The position numbers were made by a program, and so were the translations under genes. From positions 186,001 to 250,000 of the forward strand of contig JAXLUM010000001.1 of assembly GCA_046329515.1 (NCBI GenBank): DNA of 64,000 nucleotides. The letters are read 5' to 3'. Below are positions 43,757-51,340 of the stretch, piece by piece. The stretch is from Bog-950 sp046329515. GTDB taxonomy: Bacteria > Bacteroidota > Bacteroidia > Chitinophagales > LD1. Numbering within the stretch: position 1 is the first letter of the stretch; every line of letters begins with the position of its first letter. The notes beneath the pieces are model-generated. The model saw only the letters and a list, made by a program, of their open reading frames with translations. It had not been told where the DNA came from and did no database searches.

Positions 43757-45028
43757 ATGAAAAACGTACAAGCTCTTCTTGGCAAGGCAATGATTCTGCT
43801 GATTGTTTTCATTGCCGGATGTAAAGGAGGTTACAACGGCCAGTTGCTGGGTGAACAGGATAGACCACGGTGGAATCCGATAACGCCATACGGTATGGTG
43901 TTCATTCCATCAGGTGTGTTACACATTGGACCAAGCGACCAGGACGTAAATGCTTCATCGCAGGCACGAGCCAAACAAGTATCAATTGTTGGCTTTTACA
44001 TGGATGATACAGAAATAACCAACAACGAGTACCGCCAGTTTATTAACTGGGTGCGCGACTCAGTTGCTCACACTATGTTAGGCCACAAGAAAGACAATGG
44101 CGACGGTAAAGAAGCTATTGACTGGAACCAGCGCATAGAGTGGGGCGGTGGCAAGAAAGGTGAAACCAACACTGAACTGGAAGAAATTTACCTTCCTGAA
44201 AACGAAAGAGTGTGGGGCCGCAAAGAGCTTGCTTTAAGCAAATTAAAGTACGACTACGAGTGGTTTGACTACAAAGGCGCTTCTTTAACCAAGAACCGCG
44301 GTAAGTCAAGAACCAGCTTTATACACAAAGAGAGCTGCGATGTATATCCTGATACATTGGTTTGGGTAAGAGACTTCTCTTATTCATATAACGAACCAAT
44401 GACCCGTAACTATTTCCACCACCCTGCATTTGATGATTATCCTGTTGTAGGTGTTACCTGGAACCAGGCCAACGCATTCAGCTTTTGGAGAACCCGTTTG
44501 TGGGAAGATTACAGAACACCACGCGGCGAGCCTTTAATGGATATCTTCCGTTTACCAACCGAACACGAATGGGAATACGCTGCCCGTGGCGGCAAAAAGT
44601 TAGCTCCATACCCATGGGGTGGCCCTTATGTGCGCAACAGCAAAGGTTGTATACTGGCCAACTTTAAGCCCGGCCGTGGTAACTATCCTGAAGATGGCGG
44701 TTTCTATACCGTGCGCGCTGATGCTTACTGGCCAAACGATTACGGTTTATACTGTATGGCTGGCAACGTAGCAGAATGGACTTCATCTGCTTTCTATGAG
44801 AACTCATACTCTTTTATACATGACCTTAACCCGGATGTTCGCTATGATGCTACAGAAAGCGAGCCTGAAGCTATGAAGCGTAAGGTAATCCGTGGCGGTT
44901 CATGGAAAGATATCGGTTACTACATTGAAACCGGTACACGCCACTGGGAATATGCGGATTCAGCCAAGTCTTACGTTGGTTTCCGTTGTATTACCACATT
45001 CTTAGGCAGAGATATTACCGACCAATAA
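43757..45028 (+). CDS. gldK: T9SS lipoprotein GldK (FGE-sulfatase fold)
   Basis: A 423-residue outer-membrane lipoprotein. The signal ends in lipobox FIAGC (Cys22) followed by KGG. The body is a formylglycine-generating-enzyme-like fold with GMVFIPSGVLHIG, FYMDDTEITNNEYRQF, FDDYPVVGVTWNQANAF, RLPTEHEWEYAARGG, MAGNVAEWTSS and KVIRGGSWKD, ending YVGFRCI. In T9SS, GldK (PorK) forms large rings with GldN/PorN under the outer membrane. It is first of gldK-L-M-N; the 96-base gap to gldL is the longest inside the operon. No catalytic FGE function is expected. Confidence 0.96.
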   Translation: MKNVQALLGKAMILLIVFIAGCKGGYNGQLLGEQDRPRWNPITPYGMVFIPSGVLHIGPSDQDVNASSQARAKQVSIVGFYMDDTEITNNEYRQFINWVRDSVAHTMLGHKKDNGDGKEAIDWNQRIEWGGGKKGETNTELEEIYLPENERVWGRKELALSKLKYDYEWFDYKGASLTKNRGKSRTSFIHKESCDVYPDTLVWVRDFSYSYNEPMTRNYFHHPAFDDYPVVGVTWNQANAFSFWRTRLWEDYRTPRGEPLMDIFRLPTEHEWEYAARGGKKLAPYPWGGPYVRNSKGCILANFKPGRGNYPEDGGFYTVRADAYWPNDYGLYCMAGNVAEWTSSAFYENSYSFIHDLNPDVRYDATESEPEAMKRKVIRGGSWKDIGYYIETGTRHWEYADSAKSYVGFRCITTFLGRDITDQ

Positions 45029-45124
45029 TGGTTTATACTTTATAGGAAGGAACCCCCGATTTAGTTTTTTACCGAAAACTCAATAATTCTTTTTTAACCC
45101 TTAAATCTTAAAAACGAACGAATC

Positions 45125-45919
45125 ATGGCAGCAAAACAGCATCCACTAACCGGAAAAGGTGCGAGAACTCTTCTTAACTATGCATACTCTTTTGGTGCAG
45201 CGGTGGTTATCGCAGGTGCGCTTTTCAAAATTATGCACTGGCCCGGTGCAAACATCATGCTTATTGCAGGTATGGGTACAGAGGTATTGATCTTCATTAT
45301 TTCAGGTTTTGAACCACAGAGCGCATTACATGAAGAATATGCATGGGAAAGAGTTTACCCTGAATTAGCAGACGAAGGTCCAATCAACAGAAATCAAAAA
45401 CCACTTACACAACAACTGGACAAAATGCTTAGCGATGCTAAAGTTGGTCCGGATTTGATTAATAGCTTAGGCAAAGGCTTCAGCACATTAGGCGAGAGCG
45501 TTTCTAAACTGAACGACTTAACTGAAGCTTCAGTTGCTGCAAACGATTTCAGCAAGAGTGCAAAGAGCGCTGCCGGCCAAATTACTTCATTTGCACAGGC
45601 TGCTGCTAACGCTACTACAGCTGTTGGCCAAATTGGCGCAGGTGCTGAGCATACTAAAGTTTACCATGAGCAAGTACAGAACATGGTTAAAAACCTTAGC
45701 CAGCTTAATGCTATTTACGAACTTGAACTTCAGGACAGCAACAACCACCTGAAGGCTATGAACAAATTCTTTGGTAACCTGAACTCTGCTGCACAGGCGC
45801 TTTCAGAAACAGCTACCGATGCTGTGAAGTACCGCGACAACCTGATTTCATTGAACAAGAACCTTGCTTCATTGAACCAGGTGTACGGCAACATGCTTTC
45901 TGCAATGAAGGCTGTTTAA
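45125..45919 (+). CDS. gldL: T9SS/gliding motor protein GldL
   Basis: A 264-residue inner-membrane protein with two N-terminal helices (about 17-38, LNYAYSFGAAVVIAGALF, and 42-62, ANIMLIAGMGTEVLIFIIS) and a long coiled-coil cytoplasmic tail. Glu53 in GMGTEVLIF lies in helix 2 at the place of the essential membrane Glu (Glu49) of Flavobacterium GldL, which with GldM forms the proton-driven motor. The sequence RTLLNYAYSFGAAVVIAGALFKIMHWPGA is family-typical. Only one gldL is present although gldM and gldN each occur twice. It sits 50 bases before gldM. Confidence 0.95.
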   Translation: MAAKQHPLTGKGARTLLNYAYSFGAAVVIAGALFKIMHWPGANIMLIAGMGTEVLIFIISGFEPQSALHEEYAWERVYPELADEGPINRNQKPLTQQLDKMLSDAKVGPDLINSLGKGFSTLGESVSKLNDLTEASVAANDFSKSAKSAAGQITSFAQAAANATTAVGQIGAGAEHTKVYHEQVQNMVKNLSQLNAIYELELQDSNNHLKAMNKFFGNLNSAAQALSETATDAVKYRDNLISLNKNLASLNQVYGNMLSAMKAV

Positions 45920-45968
45920 TAAGTGCAGAGTAATTATTGGTTAACCTTAAAACGGAGAAAAATAAAAA

Positions 45969-47579
45969 ATGGCAGGCGGTAAACTAACCCCAAGGCAGAA
46001 GATGATTAACATGATGTACCTCGTGTTAACAGCCCTTCTGGCTTTGAACGTATCGCAGGAGGTATTGAACGCATTCCGCTTGGTAAACGAGGGTTTGCAG
46101 ACTTCAAATGGCTCCTTAGGCGAGAAGAACGCAGGCATCTATAAGATGTTTGATAAACAAATGGAGCAGGATAAAGGTAAGGCTCAGCAGTATTATGACA
46201 AGGCTCAAAAAGCCAAGAAAATATCAGCTGACCTGAATGCCCTGCTTGAAGGATACAAAACAGATATTATTAAGCAGGCGAAGGGTATTGACCCTGAAAC
46301 CGGCGATATAGTAGAGCGTGATAACATTGATATTGCAACACGTATGTTTGTTGAAGAAGGCGCCGGCGTAAAGCGTGGCCGCGAACTTCAGCAGAAGTTA
46401 CTTGATGCACGTAAAGAGTTGTTAGCTTTATCTGACAATGCAGTAAAGATTTCTTTGGATGCCCAAACACCAAAGAAAAAAGGTGAAGAAGGCGCAAAGT
46501 GGGAATACCTTACTTTCAGCCACGTTCCAACCACAGCTGCGGTTACTATCCTTTCTAAATTCCAGAATGACGTAATAAGCTCAGAAGGTGCAGTAGTAGA
46601 ATACCTTATCAAGAAAATCGGCGAAACGGATTTCAAATTCGACGCTCTTTCTGCAAAGGTAATTGCTCCATCAAGCTATATTATGCAAGGTCAGCCTTAC
46701 AAAGCTGATATCTTCCTTGCAGCATTTAACTCAACCCAACAGCCTGAAGTATTCATTGGTGGCCTGGGTGGTTTCAAGAGAAATCCTGATGGTTCTTACG
46801 ACAAAATGGATTCTCAGAACCCACTACCTGCCGGCTATTCAGAAGGCAGTGTGTTAAAGGCTGAAGGCGGCATGGCCAAATACGAAGTAGGCGGCAATGG
46901 CGTTGGCGAGAAAAAATACGGTGGTATCATCCGTGTAAAGAACCCTGTTGGCGGTTATACTTTCTATCCGTTCGAAAGCGCCTACCAGGTTGCTGCCCGT
47001 GCGGTGGTTGTATCTCCTACAAAGATGAACGTGCTTTACATTGGTGTTGACAACCCAATGAAAATATCAGTACCGGGTGTTGGCCAGAACGATGTTTCTG
47101 CCAGCCTTAACGGTGCAGGTAGCTTAGCTAAAAACACTGATGGTACTTATACTGCAAAAGTTACTGCAGTTGGTAAGTGTAAAATTGCTGTTAGCGCTAA
47201 GATAGACGGCAAAGTTCAAAGCATGGGAGAAGAAGAATTCCGTATTAAGCGTATTCCAGATCCTGTTCCAACCTTAGGTGGTAAACTGCGCGGTGGTAAC
47301 ACTCAGCCGGGTTCTATTAAGGCACAGAGCGGTGTTGTTGCGCTGTTGGAAAATTTCGACTTCGAAGCAACGTTTAAAGTTCAGAGCTTCCAGATGGTTT
47401 TCTCATCTAAAGGTGAAATCTTTAAATCAGAAACTACAGGCCCTCTGTTTAACCAACAGATGAAGAGCTTCCTGGATCGTGCTAAGCCGAAAGACATTAT
47501 CTTTATAGACGAGATTAAAGTTGTTGGTCCGGATAACCAACCACGTAAACTCGGTCAGATTGCATTCCAAATTATCTAA
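45969..47579 (+). CDS. gldM: T9SS/gliding motor protein GldM, canonical copy
   Basis: A 536-residue protein with one N-terminal transmembrane helix and a large periplasmic shaft. The first 30 residues (TPRQKMINMMYLVLTALLAL) are near-identical between the two copies in this window, and Arg9 lies at the position of the Arg known to pair with the GldL Glu. Four D1-D4-like domains follow: helical D1 (30-220), then beta-domains with FEAFIxGLGG-like PEVFIGGLGGFKRNPDG, SFxPFE-like GYTFYPFESAYQVAARAV, SPTKMNVLYIGVDNPMKISVPGV, and a C-terminal domain. Length is normal (Flavobacterium about 513). It is 11 bases before gldN. Confidence 0.97.
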   Translation: MAGGKLTPRQKMINMMYLVLTALLALNVSQEVLNAFRLVNEGLQTSNGSLGEKNAGIYKMFDKQMEQDKGKAQQYYDKAQKAKKISADLNALLEGYKTDIIKQAKGIDPETGDIVERDNIDIATRMFVEEGAGVKRGRELQQKLLDARKELLALSDNAVKISLDAQTPKKKGEEGAKWEYLTFSHVPTTAAVTILSKFQNDVISSEGAVVEYLIKKIGETDFKFDALSAKVIAPSSYIMQGQPYKADIFLAAFNSTQQPEVFIGGLGGFKRNPDGSYDKMDSQNPLPAGYSEGSVLKAEGGMAKYEVGGNGVGEKKYGGIIRVKNPVGGYTFYPFESAYQVAARAVVVSPTKMNVLYIGVDNPMKISVPGVGQNDVSASLNGAGSLAKNTDGTYTAKVTAVGKCKIAVSAKIDGKVQSMGEEEFRIKRIPDPVPTLGGKLRGGNTQPGSIKAQSGVVALLENFDFEATFKVQSFQMVFSSKGEIFKSETTGPLFNQQMKSFLDRAKPKDIIFIDEIKVVGPDNQPRKLGQIAFQII

Positions 47580-47590
47580 AACATAAAACG

Positions 47591-48412
47591 ATGTTTAACA
47601 AAGGGAAACTTGTTTTAGGATTACTTAGCCTGCTTAGTTTAGCGGCTGTAGCACAGGAGCCACTGGATGGCGCTTGGGTGAAAACCACTACTAAGGAGAA
47701 AGAGGTAATTCCTTACGACTATATCCGCGAAGCCGATGTATTTTGGGCTAAGCGCATATGGCGTATGATTGACGTGCGTGAGAAAATGAACCTGCCGTTC
47801 AAATATCCTCAACAGCCTTTAATTGAAATACTGCACACTGCTGCCAAAAACGGTGAAATAACTGTTTACGATCCGGCAATTGTTGATGCTGATCAATTTA
47901 AGCAGGTAATGAGCGTAGAAGACGTTAAGAAGATTGGTACCCGTGTTGACACGGTTATGCAGATTAACCCTATTACGCTGGAAGAAGAGCAGGTAATCCA
48001 AAAGAACGAGTTAACCTGGGATAAGATTGTAAAATACCGCGTTAAGGAAGACTGGTTTTTTGATGAGGAGACTTCAACTATGATGGTTCGCATTATAGGT
48101 ATAGCCCCCATTATGGAAGACTACGATGCCAGCGGCAACTACCGTGGTGATATGACCATGTATTGGTTATACTACCCTGACTTACGCCCTATTTTGGCTA
48201 AGTATGAAGTTTACAATCCTAAAAACGATGCTGAGCGTTTAAGCTGGGAAGACCTTTTTGAGGCCCGCCTGTTTGAAAGCTACATTTACAAAGAAAGCAA
48301 CGTTTATGACCGTAACATTCAGGAGTATGCTACAGGTATTGATGCCCTTTTGGAAAGCGACCGTATTAAATACGAGAACTTTGCTTTTGAGCACGATTTG
48401 TGGAACTACTAG
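47591..48412 (+). CDS. gldN: T9SS protein GldN, canonical copy
   Basis: A 273-residue periplasmic protein with a signal peptide (residues 1-21, ending AAVAQ). Family motifs are EADVFWAKRIWRMIDVREKMNLPF, ADQFKQVMSVEDVKKIGTRVDTV, YRVKEDWFFDEETSTMMVRIIGIAPI, GDMTMYWLYYPDLRPIL and FESYIYKESNVYDRNIQEY. GldN associates with GldK and GldM. It closes the canonical operon before a strong terminator. A second, longer copy with nearly the same core is at 50460-51332. Confidence 0.97.
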   Translation: MFNKGKLVLGLLSLLSLAAVAQEPLDGAWVKTTTKEKEVIPYDYIREADVFWAKRIWRMIDVREKMNLPFKYPQQPLIEILHTAAKNGEITVYDPAIVDADQFKQVMSVEDVKKIGTRVDTVMQINPITLEEEQVIQKNELTWDKIVKYRVKEDWFFDEETSTMMVRIIGIAPIMEDYDASGNYRGDMTMYWLYYPDLRPILAKYEVYNPKNDAERLSWEDLFEARLFESYIYKESNVYDRNIQEYATGIDALLESDRIKYENFAFEHDLWNY

Positions 48413-48432
48413 AAGTTGCTTCTAACGATATA

Positions 48433-48463
48433 AAACGGCAGGCCAAACGGTCTGCCGTTTTTG
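48433..48463 (+). terminator. Rho-independent terminator after gldN
   Basis: A 9-12 bp stem (AAACGGCAG at 48433-48441 with CTGCCGTTT at 48452-48460, loop AAAC) and a T-run. It separates the canonical gldKLMN operon from the second gldM-gldN pair. Confidence 0.88.
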
Positions 48464-48654
48464 TTTTGTATAGCCTGGAGTGTATAAGAAGCAGTTAGGC
48501 TAAGCCAAACCTATTATAACGAAAGATTATGTAACCATATTTCATTATTCACTTTTTTTCGTTTAAAGGCCCCGGCCCCTGTTCTTTTCCGCAATTTGCT
48601 GAAATGCGCTTCCGTTCATAGGGAAACGATTGTATAACCTAAAACAATTACCCT

Positions 48655-50274
48655 ATGGCAAATACGCAGCTACCACCGCGCCAGAAGATGATTAACATGA
48701 TGTATCTGGTGCTTACCGCAATTTTGGCTTTAAATGTATCGAACGAAGTGTTGGATGCCTTTAAAAATGTGAATGACGGTATAGGCATTTCAAACAACTC
48801 CTTACAAACCAAAAACAGCGAGGCCTTTTTGCAATTTCAGCGGCAGAATGCTATAGACAGCGGCAAGGCCCGCGTAGCCTTTGAAAGGGCCAATAAGGCC
48901 AGGCAGCTATCGCAAAAGCTGTATGCGCTGCTTGAGCAGTATAAACAGCAAATGACGCAGGAAGCCGGTGGTATTGATGCCGAAACAGGTAAGATTAAGC
49001 GGGACGATGATATTGATATTGCCACACGTTTATTTGTAGAGCATAACGGCGAGAAAGGAAAGGATTTAAAGAAGCAGATTGAAACAACGCGCAATGAGCT
49101 TTTAGCCTTGCTTGATGAGCCTGACCGTAGCGAATTGGCAAAAAGCTTCTCGCTTAAGTTGGATGCCGATAAGGATGGTAAAACATGGGAGTATGCCACC
49201 TTTAACCATGTGCCTGTTATTGCAGCAGTTACTACGCTATCCAAGTATCAGAACGATGTATTGGCTGCTGAATCGCATATAGTGGATCAATTGTACGGTT
49301 CCATTTATGCCAAGAGCATTAAGGTAGATAAAATGGAAGCGAAGGTGATTTCGCCAAGCTCGTACATACTGCAGGGAGAAGCCTATAAGGCCGATGTAAT
49401 GGTGGCGGCTTCCAGTTCCAGCTTAACGCCGGAAGTTTTTATAGGAAGTTTTACAAGCGCTGTTAAGAAAAAAACAGATGGCGGATATGAAGCAATAAAG
49501 AGCAACAGCGATGCGTTACCCTTAACGAATGCCACTAAAATAGAGGTTGACGGAGGAACAGGCCGATTGAATTTGAACGGAAGCGGAATTGGTAATAAAA
49601 AATATACCGGCGTGGTGCGTGTAAAGGGTGATGACGGTAATTACAGTTTTTATCCTTTTGAAGGAGAATACCAGGTGGCACCTAAGGTAGCAGTAGTATC
49701 GCCAACAAAAATGAATGTGGTATATGTGGGGCTTGACAATCCGCTTGACCTAAGTGTGCCGGGTGTAGCACAAAGTGATGTTGTGGCCGTTGTGGATGGG
49801 CCGGGTGTTTTAAAGAAGGCCAGTGATGGAACTTACACTTTGCAGGTGGACCAGCCGGGTAAAAAGACAAAGGTGAAGGTAAGCGCCAAAATTGATGGAC
49901 GGATGATGGACATGGGGGAGAAGGAGTTTCGTATTAAACGCGTACCTGACCCGATAGTGAAACTGGATGGAATTGTGGACCCGGGACCTGCAGGTAAAGG
50001 AATGATAACAGCACGTAAGGGTTTAGTAGTTACTATGGGCGATTTTATTTACGATGGAATACAATGGAAGATTGTAAGCTTTACGGCAACGGTGCGCAAG
50101 GGCCAGGATGTGATACCGGTGGACAATGCCGGCGCGGTATTGAATGAGAAAACAAAAACGCTGATAGGCGGAATGAAAAAAGGAGATGCTTTATTTTTTG
50201 ATAACATAATTGCCCAGGGGCCGGGCGGACAACGAAAATTGGGCTCAATAGCTTACAATATAACGACACAATAA
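48655..50274 (+). CDS. Second GldM paralogue (GldM2)
   Basis: A 539-residue protein homologous to GldM over its whole length. It keeps the N-terminal helix PPRQKMINMMYLVLTAILALNVS with Arg9, the ATRLFVEH/ATRMFVEE helix segment, YxPFEGEYQVAPK, SPTKMNVVYVGLDNPLDLSVPGV and the MGEKEFRIKRVPDPI tail. The differences are spread along the protein, as expected of an old duplication, with an insertion near PDRSELAKS and a divergent D1. It has its own 242-base upstream region and is followed by two hairpins. No gldL accompanies it, so the single GldL (45125-45919) must serve both if both are used. Confidence 0.9.
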   Translation: MANTQLPPRQKMINMMYLVLTAILALNVSNEVLDAFKNVNDGIGISNNSLQTKNSEAFLQFQRQNAIDSGKARVAFERANKARQLSQKLYALLEQYKQQMTQEAGGIDAETGKIKRDDDIDIATRLFVEHNGEKGKDLKKQIETTRNELLALLDEPDRSELAKSFSLKLDADKDGKTWEYATFNHVPVIAAVTTLSKYQNDVLAAESHIVDQLYGSIYAKSIKVDKMEAKVISPSSYILQGEAYKADVMVAASSSSLTPEVFIGSFTSAVKKKTDGGYEAIKSNSDALPLTNATKIEVDGGTGRLNLNGSGIGNKKYTGVVRVKGDDGNYSFYPFEGEYQVAPKVAVVSPTKMNVVYVGLDNPLDLSVPGVAQSDVVAVVDGPGVLKKASDGTYTLQVDQPGKKTKVKVSAKIDGRMMDMGEKEFRIKRVPDPIVKLDGIVDPGPAGKGMITARKGLVVTMGDFIYDGIQWKIVSFTATVRKGQDVIPVDNAGAVLNEKTKTLIGGMKKGDALFFDNIIAQGPGGQRKLGSIAYNITTQ

Positions 50275-50282
50275 TTTACACC

Positions 50283-50324
50283 TGCGGGGAGCCCATTAGG
50301 TTAGGTAATGAGCCTACCCCCGCA
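50283..50324 (+). terminator. Long hairpin after the second gldM
   Basis: TGCGGGG (50283-50289) pairs with CCCCGCA (50318-50324), and CATTA/TAATG (50294-50298/50306-50310) form an inner stem. Not followed directly by a T-run, so it may be a processed-RNA structure, not a classical terminator. Confidence 0.5.
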
Positions 50325-50337
50325 AACTAATTGATTT

Positions 50338-50386
50338 ATCGCCTGTGCAACGCTTAACACTAAGTGTAGTGCAGGCGATTGTTTTT
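50338..50386 (+). terminator. Terminator-like hairpin between gldM2 and gldN2
   Basis: ATCGCCTG (50338-50345) pairs with CAGGCGAT (50372-50379) with a partly paired inner stem, and TGTTTTT follows. It would end transcription from gldM2 before gldN2 at 50460, suggesting a separate promoter for gldN2 or attenuation. Confidence 0.7.
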
Positions 50387-50459
50387 GTAACTGATGCGTA
50401 AGGGCAATTAATGCTGTTACTTTTTTAAGAAGTGGCATTGTATTATAAAAAGGGGAACT

Positions 50460-51332
50460 ATGAGAAGAATAGCTTTGTTTTTGCTTTCAACCGTGTATTG
50501 CTTATTGGCCGGTGCCCAGGCTGAACCTTTAGATGGCTATTACACCACTACAACCACCAATAGCAGCGATGAGTTCGCTATACAGCGTTACCCCTGGCAG
50601 GAAAGGGATAACAGCAATAAACAACCGTTGGAATACCAGTACCAGCGGGAAGCCGATGTGATGTGGAGCAAAAATATTTGGCGCGTTATTGACATTCGCG
50701 AGAAAATGAATTTGCCTTTTGCTTACCCGCCCAGGCCGTTAATACAGATACTGCATGAGTCTGCTAAAAAAGGTGATATTACGGTGTATGACCCATCAGT
50801 GGAATATGCCGACCAGTTTAAACAGGTGATGAGCACAACAGACGTTGCCAAAATTGGCGAGCGCATTGATACCGTTTACAACATAAACCCTGTGACCTTT
50901 GAGGAGGAAATGGTTGTTATGAAAACAGAAATGACCTGGGAAAAGATTACCAAATACAGGGTGAAGGAGGTATGGTTTTTTGATACCCGCACCAGTAGTA
51001 TGCAGGTGCGTATTATAGGCCTTGCCCCGGTAATGGAATATTATGATGCTGCCGGTAATTACCTGGGTGATATGACCATGTATTGGATACCCTATGAAGA
51101 ATTGCGCACTATGCTGGCGAAAGAAACAGTATATAACCCGCAAAACGACTGGCAGCAGTTTAGCTGGGATGATTTATTCCAGATGCGGCGCTTTGAGAGT
51201 TACATTTATAAGGAGAGTAATGTTTATGACCGCAACATTAATGAATATACAGCCGGTATTGATGCACAGGTGGAAAGTGAGCGAATTAAACAGGAGTTAA
51301 TGGAGAAGGAGCATGATATGTGGGAATACTAA
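50460..51332 (+). CDS. Second GldN paralogue (GldN2/GldO-like)
   Basis: A 290-residue protein with signal peptide (residues 1-19, ending AGAQ). It is homologous to GldN (47591-48412) over the full length, with EADVMWSKNIWRVIDIREKMNLPF, YADQFKQVMSTTDVAKIGERIDTV, VWFFDTRTSSMQVRIIGLAPV and RRFESYIYKESNVYDRN. An N-terminal insert of about 17 residues (ERDNSNKQ) distinguishes it. Flavobacterium has a similar pair, gldN and gldO, with partial redundancy (literature); here a gldM copy accompanies it. The 3' end meets a palindrome shared with the convergent uvrC gene. Confidence 0.9.
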   Translation: MRRIALFLLSTVYCLLAGAQAEPLDGYYTTTTTNSSDEFAIQRYPWQERDNSNKQPLEYQYQREADVMWSKNIWRVIDIREKMNLPFAYPPRPLIQILHESAKKGDITVYDPSVEYADQFKQVMSTTDVAKIGERIDTVYNINPVTFEEEMVVMKTEMTWEKITKYRVKEVWFFDTRTSSMQVRIIGLAPVMEYYDAAGNYLGDMTMYWIPYEELRTMLAKETVYNPQNDWQQFSWDDLFQMRRFESYIYKESNVYDRNINEYTAGIDAQVESERIKQELMEKEHDMWEY

Positions 51333-51340
51333 GGCCCCCT

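Noticed and set aside
45996..48704. 23-base identical stretch at the starts of gldM and gldM2 as a sign of recent gene conversion
   Set aside because: It encodes Met/Asn/Ile-rich residues (QKMINMMY) with few codon choices, so identity is expected without recent exchange.
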